From Candidatus Auribacter fodinae (GTDB lineage Bacteria > Auribacterota > Auribacteria > Auribacterales > Auribacteraceae): a stretch of DNA of 33,116 nt. Both the position numbers and the translations under genes were made by a program. The stretch lies in the NCBI GenBank assembly GCA_003599815.1, contig QZJZ01000039.1, positions 1-33,116 on the forward strand, read 5' to 3'. Every line of letters starts with the position of its first letter. Position 1 is the first letter of the stretch. Shown in pieces: positions 1-8,686 of the stretch. Below the pieces are notes generated by a model. That model saw only the letters and a list, made by a program, of their open reading frames with translations. It searched no databases and was not told the origin of the DNA.

Positions 1-441
1 GTTCATATCCATAATGACCCGCCACTGGATTTGGAAATTAATCAACTAAAAGAAAATATAGAAGTAACTATCAGCTCACTACGGGAAAAAATCCCGCCTG
101 CAATACACTGTTTTTGTTTCGGAGGTACATTGACCACGCTCGCAATGATCATTCACTCAACTGTAAACGTAGTAGAAACTGAAAACAAAATTCTCTCAGC
201 CGATACCCTCTTATCATTTATGGAATCAATTAGATCTCTAACTGATAGAGAGATAGGAATCCGTTTCGCCCAATACATGGACAAAGGAAGGGAATCGGTG
301 TTGCGTACCGGAACATATATACTGCTGTTTATCATGCAGTACTTAAATATTAGAGAAGTCACCGTAACCAATCAGGGTATCTTATACGGTACGCTCCATA
401 AAAAATTTGATAGTATACAACAGACAGGCAATTGCATATAA
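1..441 (+). CDS. Ppx/GppA family phosphatase, C-terminal part (cut by window edge)
   Basis: The reading frame is open at base 1, so this is the 3' part of a longer gene and the TTG at 31 need not be its start. The visible 146 residues match the C-terminal half of the first catalytic unit of the exopolyphosphatase / guanosine pentaphosphate phosphohydrolase family. They show a glycine-rich FGGTLTTLAMI segment (the GGT..LA phosphate-binding motif), then a helical region, then GRESVLRTGTYILL and VTVTNQGILYGTL, which correspond to the family's 'R-x-x-x-x-x-G..IL' and 'VS..GLREG.L' blocks. Known members hydrolyse polyphosphate or pppGpp in the cytoplasm. The usual acidic 'RAD' segment reads GRES here, so substrate cannot be inferred. 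The gene lies 23 nt upstream of tatA on the same strand and may be cotranscribed with it. Confidence 0.75.
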   Translation, partial: VHIHNDPPLDLEINQLKENIEVTISSLREKIPPAIHCFCFGGTLTTLAMIIHSTVNVVETENKILSADTLLSFMESIRSLTDREIGIRFAQYMDKGRESVLRTGTYILLFIMQYLNIREVTVTNQGILYGTLHKKFDSIQQTGNCI

Positions 442-464
442 TATAAAAAACAGGAGGATTGTCC

Positions 465-680
465 ATGCCACAGACCCCAATAGCTCTTTTCGGAGCTCTC
501 GGATGGAGTGAATTTCTACTCATTTTTCTCATTATTCTACTATTGTTCGGAGCAAAAAAATTACCTGAAATAGCCCGTTCTCTCGGTGAAGGAATTAAAG
601 AATTTAAAAAATCAATGAGAGATGTAAATGACTCATCCGGTAACGACAAATCTCAGGACGACTCCAAACCCAGAGGTTAG
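465..680 (+). CDS. tatA: Sec-independent translocase subunit TatA
   Basis: This 71-residue protein is the pore-forming or membrane-thinning subunit of the twin-arginine translocase, which exports folded proteins across the inner membrane. It shows one N-terminal membrane helix (about residues 13-28) that ends in LLLFGAKKLPEIARSLG, the conserved FG hinge and amphipathic helix of TatA/TatE. A charged, low-complexity tail rich in D, S and K follows. The ATG at 465 is preferred to an upstream in-frame TTG at 459 because AGGAGG lies at 452-457 with a 7-nt spacer. tatC starts 9 nt after its stop, so the two form an operon. No separate tatB is visible, and a bifunctional TatA is common in such minimal systems. 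A likely substrate is the RR-signal protein at 27675-28559. Confidence 0.93.
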   Translation: MPQTPIALFGALGWSEFLLIFLIILLLFGAKKLPEIARSLGEGIKEFKKSMRDVNDSSGNDKSQDDSKPRG

Positions 681-689
681 TCACCGTCA

Positions 690-1484
690 ATGAGCACATA
701 TGATTCATCTGAACAGGATATGCAAATTCACCATAATTCCCTTACAAAGCCGTTCATCGAACATCTTGAAGACCTGCGTTCTACAATACTATTATGCGTA
801 ATGTCTGTTGTTATAACAACTCTCATATGTTTTGCTTTTTCGCCAGGACTGTTTTCTTTTCTCATACACCCTTTATCCCTTATGGATACGGATACTCACA
901 TGCCGGCGCTTCGCTCATTACAGCCGGTCGGCGCATTCATGATGTCGATGAAAACAGCATTTGCCGGAGGCGTTATAGCCTCGCTGCCGCTTAACCTGTT
1001 CTTGATAGGCAAGTTCATATTACCCGCACTGACAAACAAAGAAAAAACAATGCTTATACCGGTATTTTCAGCCGGGGCTGTGTTGTTTGCCGCAGGAATC
1101 GTTTTTTGTTACTTTATGGTTATTCCAATATCATTGCGGTTCTTATGGAACTTTGCATCATGGATCGGCGTAGTCAATGACTGGACTCTTGAATATTACA
1201 TCGAATTTGTCACTCGTTTCCTGCTGGTCTTCGGCTGTATGTTTGAACTGCCGCTAGTAGTCATATCACTTGTGTTTCTGAATATCCTTTCATACTCTTT
1301 TCTCGCCCGCAACAGGCGCTATGTGATTGTAATAATTTTTATTTTTGCGGCACTGGTCACACCACCGGATGTGCTCTCTCAAGTACTCCTCGCATTACCG
1401 TTGCTGGGGTTATATGAAATCAGCGTATGGTGCTCTTTACTAATTGAAAAGAAACGGCTCGCGTCCAAGCATCTTGCCGGATAA
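690..1484 (+). CDS. tatC: Sec-independent translocase subunit TatC
   Basis: TatC (264 residues, normal length) is the polytopic receptor that binds twin-arginine signal peptides. The N-terminus has the conserved FIEHLEDLRS cytosolic motif. The protein then shows about six hydrophobic helices, the FGCMFELPLVV block, and the C-terminal RRYVIVII..TPPD..SQ..L..P...LYE signature typical of the family. The N-terminal tail before the HLEDLR motif is about 24 residues, slightly long. The gene follows tatA by 9 nt and is presumably translated from the same message. A short A/T-rich spacer with the promoter of the tRNA gene follows its stop. Confidence 0.95.
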   Translation: MSTYDSSEQDMQIHHNSLTKPFIEHLEDLRSTILLCVMSVVITTLICFAFSPGLFSFLIHPLSLMDTDTHMPALRSLQPVGAFMMSMKTAFAGGVIASLPLNLFLIGKFILPALTNKEKTMLIPVFSAGAVLFAAGIVFCYFMVIPISLRFLWNFASWIGVVNDWTLEYYIEFVTRFLLVFGCMFELPLVVISLVFLNILSYSFLARNRRYVIVIIFIFAALVTPPDVLSQVLLALPLLGLYEISVWCSLLIEKKRLASKHLAG

Positions 1485-1504
1485 ATTTTTTTCGAAATTG
1501 GTAA

Positions 1505-1533
1505 TTGACAGAATCAACGATTTTGAATAAATT
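1505..1533 (+). promoter_or_regulatory. Sigma-70 promoter of the tRNA-Ala gene
   Basis: A perfect TTGACA -35 box at 1505-1510 is followed by a 17-nt spacer and TAAATT at 1528-1533 (4 of 6 matches to the -10 consensus). The mature tRNA begins 14 nt after the -10 box, which is the expected distance for a tRNA promoter. Confidence 0.7.
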
Positions 1534-1546
1534 ATTAATCACATAT

Positions 1547-1619
1547 GGGGGATTAGCTCAGTTGGGAGAGCGCAACGTTCGCAATGTTGAGGCCAGGGGT
1601 TCGACTCCCCTATCCTCCA
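1547..1619 (+). tRNA. tRNA-Ala (anticodon CGC)
   Basis: The 73-nt cloverleaf folds fully. The acceptor stem pairs 1547-1553 with 1612-1618, the D stem is GCTC/GAGC, the anticodon stem is CAACG/TGTTG (1573-1577 and 1585-1589), and the T stem is AGGGG/CCCCT with loop TTCGACT. The anticodon loop TTCGCAA places CGC at 1580-1582, which reads the alanine codon GCG. The third acceptor pair is G-U (G3:U70), the alanine identity element, which supports the assignment. The discriminator is A. No CCA tail is encoded, because the base after A73 is T, so CCA must be added by nucleotidyltransferase. A T-rich tract (1620-1632) follows and may help end transcription. Confidence 0.95.
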
Positions 1620-1664
1620 TTTTCTTTTTTTAATCTTTAACCATCAGACAAGTGAGTACAACGC

Positions 1665-1802
1665 ATGAGAATCTTCGCAGTAATCGCCGCGTTTATGCTT
1701 ATCATTACTCTGGCTGGATGCAGTAACCCGTGGAACCCGTATCCGTACATCAACGCGATTCCAACCGAAAAGACCGGACAGGAAACTTCAGCAACTGAAT
1801 AA
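1665..1802 (+). CDS. Small lipoprotein, 45 residues, function unknown
   Basis: A short frame starts at ATG 1665. It encodes a classic type II signal peptide: charged MR start, hydrophobic stretch, then the lipobox L-A-G-C with the cysteine at residue 19. After processing only about 27 residues remain, rich in Pro, Asn and Tyr (NPWNPYPYIN) and then hydrophilic to the stop at 1802. I recognise no family for the mature part. The ribosome site is weak, with only an AGTGAG-like element upstream. The gene lies just after the tRNA on the same strand and ends 1 nt before the stop of the opposing YkgJ-type gene. The intact lipobox is the main evidence that it is real. Small lipoproteins of this kind are often entericidin-like or envelope-anchored peptides, but no function is claimed. 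Confidence 0.6.
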   Translation: MRIFAVIAAFMLIITLAGCSNPWNPYPYINAIPTEKTGQETSATE

Positions 1803-1803
1803 C

Positions 1804-2112
1804 CTATTCGATCTGAGCATTAAACGAACATCCTGTCATGTCATCGACTTTCCATGTATAGGGGAACTCCCTGCACTGTTTTGGACGGGCTGAATATATA
1901 CGGCAGTTGTTGCTTTCAAGAAAAACGCATGTTCCCGGCACATCGCCATCGATAATACTTAATCCATTCCGGTTATCAGTCAGACAGGTATATTTCTGGA
2001 TGAAATCGTATTCTTCCATCTCCAGAAACGAGGTAATTCTTTTTATATCTTTATCGGTAAGATGAACATAACCGCCCCAACGACAGCAGTTGCCGCACTG
2101 TGAACATCCCAT
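1804..2112 (-). CDS. YkgJ-family cysteine cluster protein (UPF0153)
   Basis: This 102-residue soluble protein carries the hallmark of the YkgJ/UPF0153 family: a Cys cluster C3-x2-C6-x2-C9-C10 near the N-terminus, followed by C62, C70 (C.IY..RP motif) and C80 in a CREFP block, plus C43 and C95. The family is thought to bind zinc or an iron-sulfur cluster through these cysteines, and its biochemical role is not established. It lies 8 nt downstream of the prepilin peptidase gene and is probably the last gene of the ilvB-to-aroE transcription unit. Its stop is 1 nt from the stop of the converging small lipoprotein gene. Confidence 0.85.
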   Translation of the reverse strand: MGCSQCGNCCRWGGYVHLTDKDIKRITSFLEMEEYDFIQKYTCLTDNRNGLSIIDGDVPGTCVFLESNNCRIYSARPKQCREFPYTWKVDDMTGCSFNAQIE

Positions 2113-2120
2113 AATAACAC

Positions 2121-2945
2121 CTATTCAAAAGAAATCAGCCGTATATACCACTGCACGAGATCATTACCATATAATAAGGCGACATACCCCGCCACCGCAA
2201 GAAACGGACCATAGGGTATGACGGTATTTGATTTATCCGAGCGAAACAGGTATATGACAATACTCCCTACTACAGCCCCAAGCAAAGAAGAAATAAATAT
2301 AACCAGCAAAGCCATTTTAAAACCAATAAAAGCGCCTATCATCGCAAGAAACTTGGGATCACCAAGTCCCATTGCCTCACGACGAAAAATAATTCCTCCA
2401 ATATAGACAACCAATCTCAAGCTGGCAAACCCCGCACCGATACCCAATGCGGAATGCAGTAATCCCGCCCAGATTGAATCCTCATTAACCAGCCTCGGAT
2501 ATACCATTGCCCCGATACATGCAATGATAATTCCAGCAAGGTTAATCTCATCAGGAATAATATAATGTTTCAGGTCAATTACAGTCGCCGTAAGAAGGCA
2601 CGCGGAAAAAGCGCCAAAATAAGTGACGGCGATCAAACGGTACCCACTATCAAAATAATGATAATACAAATGAAGCAGTATTACCGCAAATAACAATTCT
2701 ATCAATGGATACTGAACTGATATCTTCGTGGAACAATGACGGCATTTGCCCCTGAGCAATATATAACTGAGCACAGGTATGTTGTCATACCACGCAATCT
2801 CGTTATTGCATTTGGGGCAATTTGATGGCGGCTTTACAACAGACAACTCTTCAGGAATTCTGCAGATACAAACATTGAGGAAACTGCCAATGGATAAACC
2901 GAATAACACAGTCAGCGTTATTTCAAGAATGACAGAGGGAGTCAC
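2121..2945 (-). CDS. pilD: Prepilin peptidase (type IV prepilin leader peptidase/methyltransferase, PilD/GspO family)
   Basis: This 274-residue membrane aspartyl protease cleaves, and usually N-methylates, type IV prepilins and pseudopilins at the inner membrane. It shows a first membrane helix with GSFLNVCICRIP, a cytoplasmic zinc-type loop with C43-P-K-C46 and C68-R-H-C71, the first catalytic aspartate in IDLKHYIIPDE (D124), and the second in the GLGD motif (D196). Several more membrane helices follow. I chose the GTG at 2945 because it forms a 4-base GTGA overlap with the aroE stop, has GGAG 7 nt upstream, and puts the first helix at the very N-terminus as in homologues. A longer frame begins at ATG 3017 but overlaps aroE by 76 nt and adds a polar segment with no counterpart. 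No pilin gene is nearby. Confidence 0.92.
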   Translation of the reverse strand: MTPSVILEITLTVLFGLSIGSFLNVCICRIPEELSVVKPPSNCPKCNNEIAWYDNIPVLSYILLRGKCRHCSTKISVQYPLIELLFAVILLHLYYHYFDSGYRLIAVTYFGAFSACLLTATVIDLKHYIIPDEINLAGIIIACIGAMVYPRLVNEDSIWAGLLHSALGIGAGFASLRLVVYIGGIIFRREAMGLGDPKFLAMIGAFIGFKMALLVIFISSLLGAVVGSIVIYLFRSDKSNTVIPYGPFLAVAGYVALLYGNDLVQWYIRLISFE

Positions 2946-3799
2946 TTTTGGACTCCATACACCGCCTGCTGTAATACTGCATTCATTGTTTTCACAGGAG
3001 GTGTTTTTCCAGTCCATATTTCAAATGCCTCAACTCCCTGATACAAAAGCATACTCAAACCGCCATACGCCTTAATATTGCGATCTCGCGCAGTCTTCAG
3101 GAGTGTTGTTTGAGGCACATTGTAGACAATATCATATACAATAGCTGAATCAGAAAGCTCATCAATGGAAAATGGCAGAGGGTCAGTTTCGTGCATACCC
3201 AGCGGAGTAGCGTTCACCGCAAGAGCCACGCAGGCAGGCACTAAGTCTGATGTATCAGCAACCGAAACTTTCGTACTTGAAACCGTGGCGATTTTATTCT
3301 TTAATGCATGGGCGCGTTGCCGATCGACATCCATTACTGTCAGAGAGGACGCACCGCACAAGGCGCACTGAACTGCGATTGCGAATCCAGCGCCGCCGCA
3401 TCCAGCTATAAAAACCGGCTTCCCCTCAACAGAGAAGCCGGCTTCTTCCTTTAACGCGCGAATAAAACCAATACTGTCAGTATTATGACCTATCAGCGCA
3501 GACGGTGTAATTTCAATTGTATTCACAGCACCAATAGTACGAGCGGCGGTAGACAAATCATCCAGAAACGGAATTACCGTTTGTTTATGAGGGATCGTTA
3601 CGTTGACTCCGCGTATCCCAAGAGCACGCAGGCTCTTCACCGCATCGCCTAATCTATCAGGGCTAACCGGAAACGGCAGGTATGCCGCATTCAATCCTAG
3701 TTCCTCAAAAGCGGCATTATGCATTAACGGTGACGCAGTATGCTCTACGGGGAAACCAAATAGCCCGTATAAAGCTGTTTTGCCGTTAATAGCAGGCAC
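2942..3799 (-). CDS. aroE: Shikimate dehydrogenase (NADP+)
   Basis: AroE (285 residues) reduces 3-dehydroshikimate to shikimate in aromatic amino acid biosynthesis. Visible motifs are the substrate-binding SPLMHN near residue 24, the NVTIPHK block with the catalytic lysine, GAVNTI, GHNTDSIGF with the catalytic-site aspartate, and the dinucleotide loop GCGGAG. The C-terminal part ends in LLYQGVEAFEIWTG, typical of the family. The start is GTG at 3799, which overlaps the leuA TAG stop by one base (TAGTG), so translation is probably coupled to leuA. Its 3' end overlaps the prepilin peptidase start. An aromatic pathway gene inside a branched-chain operon is a mild oddity of this locus. Confidence 0.95.
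   Translation of the reverse strand: MPAINGKTALYGLFGFPVEHTASPLMHNAAFEELGLNAAYLPFPVSPDRLGDAVKSLRALGIRGVNVTIPHKQTVIPFLDDLSTAARTIGAVNTIEITPSALIGHNTDSIGFIRALKEEAGFSVEGKPVFIAGCGGAGFAIAVQCALCGASSLTVMDVDRQRAHALKNKIATVSSTKVSVADTSDLVPACVALAVNATPLGMHETDPLPFSIDELSDSAIVYDIVYNVPQTTLLKTARDRNIKAYGGLSMLLYQGVEAFEIWTGKTPPVKTMNAVLQQAVYGVQK
2953..2956 (-). promoter_or_regulatory. Ribosome binding site deciding the GTG start of pilD
   Basis: GGAG lies 7 nt upstream of GTG 2945 on the minus strand, inside the last codons of aroE. With the GTGA stop-start overlap it indicates translational coupling and argues against the longer ATG 3017 start. Confidence 0.6.
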
Positions 3800-5352
3800 T
3801 ACACATTCCCCTGTTTAGTTATGTCAGAACCTTTATCCACAGAATCCCGCACCAACTTATTAATGGCGTCAATAAACGCGCGGGCGCTCGCTTCGATAAT
3901 ATCTGTGCTGGTGCCTTTGCCCATGACGACCTTATCTCCATAGCGGGCTTTTAGTACCACTTCACCGATAGCGTCTTTACCTTTCGATACAGAACGTAAA
4001 CTGTAATCAACAAGTTCAAGTTTTATCCCGGTTATTCTTTCAATAGCCTGATATGCCGCATCAACCGGACCGTCTCCGCATGCGGCATCCTGAAAGATAA
4101 CTTCTTCTTTTTTAAGACGCACGGTAGCGGTCGGGATATTACGATTTCCACTCGAAATATGAATATAATCAAGCTGGTAAACCTGAGGTACCGTTTGGGC
4201 AAACGCCTCCTGCACGATAGATTCAAGATCTTCGTCAAATACGCTCTTCTTTTTATCCGCTAACTCTTTGAAACGCTCAAAGGCTTGGTCCAGTTCTTCA
4301 TTGTCGAGTGAAAAACCAAGTTGTTCCAGTCTGTCCTTGAAAGCATGGCGTCCGGAATGTTTGCCCAGCACCAGTTTACTTTCCGACAACCCTATCTCTT
4401 CAGGATCAATAATTTCATAGGTGGTGCGTTCTTTCAACACACCATCCTGATGAATGCCTGACTCATGAGCAAACGCATTGTCACCAACAATCGCTTTATT
4501 CGGCTGAACGACGAAACCTGTCAGATGCGAAACCATTTTGCTCGCAGTAAGTATTTGCTTGGTATTGATATCCGTATGCAGAGAGCCAAAGAAATCTTTT
4601 CGCGTTTTAAGAGCCATTACGAATTCTTCCATTGAGCAGTTGCCCGCGCGTTCACCTATACCATTTATTGTACATTCAACCTGACGAGCGCCAGCTTTCA
4701 CCGCGGCTAGTGAATTAGCCGTAGCTAACCCAAGGTCATTATGGCAGTGAACGCTGATAACAGCTTTGTCTATATTGGGAACGTGAGCGTACAGATATTC
4801 AATCGCTGATGCGAAATCATCCGGTATGGCATATCCGACTGTATCAGGGATATTAACGGTTCTGGCGCCGGCATCAATAACAGCCTCAACCACACGAGCA
4901 AGGAACGGCAGTTCCGTACGAGAAGCGTCTTCCGGAGAAAATTCGATATCATCAATCTGTTTTTTCGCATACTTAACCGCTTCAACCGCAAGATGTAGAA
5001 TCTCATCTTCGGCTTTTTTCAGCTTATATTGCATATGTATCTTCGATGTGGCAAGGAACACGTGAATTCGCCCCCGCTCAGCATATTTCAACGCTTCCGC
5101 GGCACGATCAATATCTGCCTGCCGTGATCGGGCAAGACCTGCGATAACAGGGCCTTTGATTTCCTGAGAAACTGCTTTTACGGCTTCAAAATCGCCGGGT
5201 GAAGCAATCGGAAAACCCGCTTCAATGACATCAACGTTAAGGCGTACAAGCTGGCGTGCAATTTCCAGTTTTTCACGAATATTTAAACTTGCTCCGGGAG
5301 CTTGTTCACCATCACGTAATGTTGTATCGAAGATAATTATTTTGTCACTCAT
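3799..5352 (-). CDS. leuA: 2-isopropylmalate synthase
   Basis: LeuA (517 residues, normal for the long form) condenses acetyl-CoA with 2-ketoisovalerate, the committed step of leucine synthesis. The catalytic TIM barrel begins with [16 protein letters not shown], carrying the metal-binding Asp. It continues with [14 protein letters not shown] (metal-binding histidines) and HESGIHQDG. The C-terminal roughly 120 residues contain the LeuA regulatory dimer domain (ATVRL..., KDAIGEVVL), so leucine feedback inhibition is expected. The start ATG 5352 has an AGGA element upstream. The gene lies 32 nt after ilvC and overlaps aroE by one base. leuB, leuC and leuD are not in this window, so leucine synthesis must be completed elsewhere. 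Confidence 0.97.
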   Translation of the reverse strand: MSDKIIIFDTTLRDGEQAPGASLNIREKLEIARQLVRLNVDVIEAGFPIASPGDFEAVKAVSQEIKGPVIAGLARSRQADIDRAAEALKYAERGRIHVFLATSKIHMQYKLKKAEDEILHLAVEAVKYAKKQIDDIEFSPEDASRTELPFLARVVEAVIDAGARTVNIPDTVGYAIPDDFASAIEYLYAHVPNIDKAVISVHCHNDLGLATANSLAAVKAGARQVECTINGIGERAGNCSMEEFVMALKTRKDFFGSLHTDINTKQILTASKMVSHLTGFVVQPNKAIVGDNAFAHESGIHQDGVLKERTTYEIIDPEEIGLSESKLVLGKHSGRHAFKDRLEQLGFSLDNEELDQAFERFKELADKKKSVFDEDLESIVQEAFAQTVPQVYQLDYIHISSGNRNIPTATVRLKKEEVIFQDAACGDGPVDAAYQAIERITGIKLELVDYSLRSVSKGKDAIGEVVLKARYGDKVVMGKGTSTDIIEASARAFIDAINKLVRDSVDKGSDITKQGNV

Positions 5353-5384
5353 GATACCAATTTCCTATCGTTTTAGACCTATAA

Positions 5385-6392
5385 TTAGAAATTAAGGTCT
5401 TTCTTTTCTATCCATTTCATCATTCCACGTAATTCTTTGCCAACTTCCTCAATAAGGTGTTCCTGCCCGAATCTGCGAAGCGCGCTGAACATAGGACGGT
5501 TCACCTGGTTTTCAAGCAGCCACTCGCGGGCAAATTCACCTGATTGAATTTCCGCAAGAATATCCTCCATCTCCATACGAGTTTCTTCAGTTATAATGCG
5601 CGGGCCGCGAGTCAAATCACCATATTCAGCAGTGTCGCTGATTGAATATCTCATGCCGGCAATACCTTTTTCATACATGAGGTCAACGATAAGTTTCAAT
5701 TCATGCATACATTCAAAGTATGCGATTTCCGGCTGGTATCCGGCCTCTACCAATGTTTCAAAACCAGCCTGCACCAAAGCTGTAAGACCACCGCACAGTA
5801 CAACTTGTTCACCAAAAAGATCAGTTTCCGTCTCTTCAGGGAATGTTGTTTCAATAACACCTGCACGTGCACCGCCTATACCGAGCGCATATGCAAGCCC
5901 GACTTCATGTGTATTACCAGAAGGATCCTGATGAACCGCGATCAAACAAGGAACACCATGTCCTTCTTTAAACTCACGGCGAACAATGTGCCCCGGGCCT
6001 TTTGGCGCAACCATGAAAACATTGACGTTTTCAGGTGGAACAATCTGTCCGTAGTGAATATTGAAACCATGGGCGAATGCAAGATAACTGCCCGGCTTAA
6101 TATTCTTTTCTATGGATGATTTGTAAACCGCCGCCTGAATCTGGTCAGGCAACAGCAACATGATAACATCTGCTTGTTTAACAGCATCTTCAGCGGACAC
6201 CGGTGAGAAACCGTCTTTCTTTGCCAGTTCATAATTTTTTGTTCCGGGCAATTCAGATACAATAACCTTTACCCCGCTGTCTTTAAGGTTCAGCGCATGG
6301 GCATGGCCCTGGCTTCCGTATCCAAGAATAGCTACGGTCTTATTTTTAATATTGCTCAGATTAGCGTCTTTCTCATAATAAATTGTTGCCAT
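5385..6392 (-). CDS. ilvC: Ketol-acid reductoisomerase, class I
   Basis: IlvC (335 residues, class I short form) isomerises and reduces acetolactate or acetohydroxybutyrate in valine and isoleucine synthesis. The Rossmann loop [13 protein letters not shown] (residues 24-36), the catalytic H108 (AFAHGF), K131 (APKGPGH), and the Mg-binding D191 and E195 (DLFGEQ) with E227 and E231 are all present. The loop after the second beta strand reads SELPGTKNY (residues 46-54), where NADPH-using homologues usually have a G-L-R-x-G-S-x-S type phosphate-binding sequence. Cofactor preference may therefore differ (see findings). A strong GGAG site precedes ATG 6392. It lies between ilvN (53 nt) and leuA (32 nt) in the operon. 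Confidence 0.97.
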   Translation of the reverse strand: MATIYYEKDANLSNIKNKTVAILGYGSQGHAHALNLKDSGVKVIVSELPGTKNYELAKKDGFSPVSAEDAVKQADVIMLLLPDQIQAAVYKSSIEKNIKPGSYLAFAHGFNIHYGQIVPPENVNVFMVAPKGPGHIVRREFKEGHGVPCLIAVHQDPSGNTHEVGLAYALGIGGARAGVIETTFPEETETDLFGEQVVLCGGLTALVQAGFETLVEAGYQPEIAYFECMHELKLIVDLMYEKGIAGMRYSISDTAEYGDLTRGPRIITEETRMEMEDILAEIQSGEFAREWLLENQVNRPMFSALRRFGQEHLIEEVGKELRGMMKWIEKKDLNF

Positions 6393-6445
6393 AGTACTTC
6401 TCCTTTCAAATGTAAATACTCAGTTATATGTAATCTATCCGATTA

Positions 6446-6925
6446 TTATTGTAATCCTTTATGCAGCGCCACACTGCCTGTTCTTGCCATTTCCCGTATA
6501 CCAAACGGACTGAGCAAATTCACCAGCGATTCGATTTTCTCACCGGAACCAGTAGCTTCAAAGATAATGGATTTCGACGTTACGTCAACAATTTTTCCAT
6601 TAAATATGTCAACAATCTGCAATATTTCCGACCGTTCTTTTGACGAGCAATTTACATTAACCAGAATAAGCTGTGTTTCCACAAAAGTGTTCGGGTGTAA
6701 ATCATGAACCTTAATAACGTCTATCAGTTTATTCAGCTGTTTGGAAACCTGTTCCAAAACAGCATCATCGCCGTTTACGACAATCGTCATTCGTGACATT
6801 GCTTCATCTTCCGTCTGACAAACCGTCAGGCTCTGGATATTGAATCCCCTGCCGCTAAACAGCCCGGCTACCCGTGCCAGTACACCGGATTTATTTTCTA
6901 CTAATACAGATAAAGTATGTTGCAC
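6446..6925 (-). CDS. ilvN: Acetolactate synthase, small (regulatory) subunit
   Basis: This 159-residue regulatory subunit activates the IlvB catalytic subunit and confers feedback control by valine. The N-terminal ACT domain is clear (LSVLVENKSGVLARVAGLFS, then GFNIQSLTV and the strand SRMTIVV), followed by the conserved C-terminal domain (LILVNV, then IFEATGSGEKI). The length equals the usual IlvH/IlvN form of about 160 residues. The start is GTG at 6925, chosen because a strong AGAGGAGGT site sits 6 nt upstream and the ACT domain begins at once. It lies 33 nt after ilvB and 53 nt before ilvC. The symbol ilvH would be equally acceptable. Confidence 0.95.
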   Translation of the reverse strand: MQHTLSVLVENKSGVLARVAGLFSGRGFNIQSLTVCQTEDEAMSRMTIVVNGDDAVLEQVSKQLNKLIDVIKVHDLHPNTFVETQLILVNVNCSSKERSEILQIVDIFNGKIVDVTSKSIIFEATGSGEKIESLVNLLSPFGIREMARTGSVALHKGLQ

Positions 6926-6931
6926 GAGGTT

Positions 6932-6937
6932 ACCTCC
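6932..6937 (-). promoter_or_regulatory. Strong ribosome binding site for the GTG start of ilvN
   Basis: GGAGGT, within AGAGGAGGT on the minus strand, lies 6 nt before GTG 6925. Its strength offsets the non-ATG start and fixes the N-terminus. Confidence 0.6.
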
Positions 6938-6958
6938 TCTATTTATTGCACTACCGAT

Positions 6959-8686
6959 TTATGATATGCCGCTGATCATCTGTTTAAGCGAGGCATTTGC
7001 CGGCACCATCGGAAAAACATTTTCCTCTCTGGAAACAACAAAATCCATAACGACCACATTCTTTGTTTTGATTGCTTCTCTCAGAGCCGGTTCAACATCA
7101 GCTTTTTTCGTTATCCGCATACCAACAGCAGAATACCCTTCCGCCACCTTGACAAAGTCAGGAATTTCGGTGGGGCATTGTGTTCCGGGAACATCACATT
7201 TTTTCGGACAGGTTTTGTCGCGTGCAAGGCACGTTCCTGAATAACGCTTACCATAAAACAGTTCCTGCCACTGGCGTACCATACCAAGATAATTATTATT
7301 TAAGATGGCTATGTTTACAGGCAATTTATACGTCACAGCAGTTGCCAGCTCCTGAATATTCATCTGAATACTGCCGTCACCGGCTATGTCAAACACGGTT
7401 TTGTGCGGAAAAGCGATCTGAGCGCCTATCGCCGCAGGGAACCCATACCCCATAGTGCCCAATCCGCCTGAAGAAAGAAATTGGCGCGGTACGGTGTATT
7501 TATAAAACTGAGCCGCCCACATCTGATTCTGCCCAACCTCAGTTGTGATAATAGCATCACCTTGCGTAACCTCATATATTTTTTCCACCACATATTGCGG
7601 TTTGATGATATCGCCTTCATCGCTATACGAGAGCGGATGCTCCTTTTTCCATGCAGCAATAGTGTCCACCCACGCATGGACATCACCCTGTTCCACAATT
7701 TTATTTAAATCCGCAAGAACCTGTCTCGCATCGCCTACCACAGGAACATGCACTGTTACATTTTTACTAATGGCTGACGGGTCGATATCAATATGGATAA
7801 TTTTTGCATGCGGGGCGAACTCGCTGATCTTTCCGGTAATACGGTCATCAAAACGGGCGCCGATGGAGATCAGAAGGTCGCATTCCATCACCGCGAAATT
7901 AGCGTATTTGGAACCATGCATACCAAGCATTTTCAACGAAAGAGGATGTGTCTCAGGAAAACACCCCAGCCCCATCAGTGTTGTGGTAACGGGAATGCGT
8001 GTTTTTTCTACCAGCTTAAGCAGTTCTTCAGAACCACCGGATATCAAAACACCGCCGCCTGCGTAAATTAATGGTCTTTTCGCTTTCTTTATTGCTTCCG
8101 CAATTTTTTCGATCTGTTTTGCATGCCCCTGATATGTCGGCTGATATCCGCGAATTTTCACAGAATCAGGATATGTCACGTTAGTTCTCTGCTGTTGAAC
8201 ATTTTTTGGCACATCAATCAGCACCGGGCCGGGGCGACCTGTGGAAGCTATATAAAATGCCTCTTTCATGATCACAGGCAGGTCATTAACATCCTTCACC
8301 AGATAATTATGCTTTGTTATCGGGCGGGTAATTCCGGTAATATCGACTTCCTGAAAAGCGTCATTACCAATCATAGCGGCAGGCACTTGCCCTGTAATAG
8401 CCACCATCGGTATAGAATCCATATTCGCAGTTGCAATGCCAGTAACAAGATTTGTTGCTCCGGGACCGGACGTAGCCAGACACACTCCCGGTTTACCGGT
8501 CGCTTTTGCGTATCCATCAGCCGCATGCGCCGCCGCCTGCTCGTGCCGAACAAGATAAAAATTAATTGGAGAATCGTATAGACAGTCAAATATATCTATA
8601 ACAGCACCACCCGGGTAGCCAAATACAGCTTTCACATCTTCCTTGATTAAAGCGTCAACGATAACTTCCGCTCCGGTCATCCCCAT
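6959..8686 (-). CDS. ilvB: Acetolactate synthase, large (catalytic) subunit
   Basis: IlvB (575 residues) is the ThDP-dependent enzyme that makes acetolactate or acetohydroxybutyrate from pyruvate, the first common step of the branched-chain pathway. It shows the ThDP-activating glutamate in [15 protein letters not shown] (E49), the SGPGATN block, a central FAD-binding domain ([10 protein letters not shown] near 277), and the C-terminal ThDP motif GDGS...[12 protein letters not shown] (437-474). Directly after RYSG there is an insertion with four cysteines, C486-x6-C493-x3-C497-x6-C504, where the E. coli-type enzyme has only a short linker. ATG 8686 follows a GGGGG-type site. It heads the operon ilvB-ilvN-ilvC-leuA, driven by the promoter at 8831-8860. 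Confidence 0.96.
   Translation of the reverse strand: MGMTGAEVIVDALIKEDVKAVFGYPGGAVIDIFDCLYDSPINFYLVRHEQAAAHAADGYAKATGKPGVCLATSGPGATNLVTGIATANMDSIPMVAITGQVPAAMIGNDAFQEVDITGITRPITKHNYLVKDVNDLPVIMKEAFYIASTGRPGPVLIDVPKNVQQQRTNVTYPDSVKIRGYQPTYQGHAKQIEKIAEAIKKAKRPLIYAGGGVLISGGSEELLKLVEKTRIPVTTTLMGLGCFPETHPLSLKMLGMHGSKYANFAVMECDLLISIGARFDDRITGKISEFAPHAKIIHIDIDPSAISKNVTVHVPVVGDARQVLADLNKIVEQGDVHAWVDTIAAWKKEHPLSYSDEGDIIKPQYVVEKIYEVTQGDAIITTEVGQNQMWAAQFYKYTVPRQFLSSGGLGTMGYGFPAAIGAQIAFPHKTVFDIAGDGSIQMNIQELATAVTYKLPVNIAILNNNYLGMVRQWQELFYGKRYSGTCLARDKTCPKKCDVPGTQCPTEIPDFVKVAEGYSAVGMRITKKADVEPALREAIKTKNVVVMDFVVSREENVFPMVPANASLKQMISGIS

Noticed and set aside
1547-1619. tRNA gene as an integration (att) site.
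   Set aside because: No integrase, direct repeat of the tRNA 3' end or mobile gene is found in the window.
2946-3017. Longer prepilin peptidase start at ATG 3017.
   Set aside because: It overlaps aroE by 76 nt and adds a polar segment absent from the family. GTG 2945 has coupling and a ribosome site.
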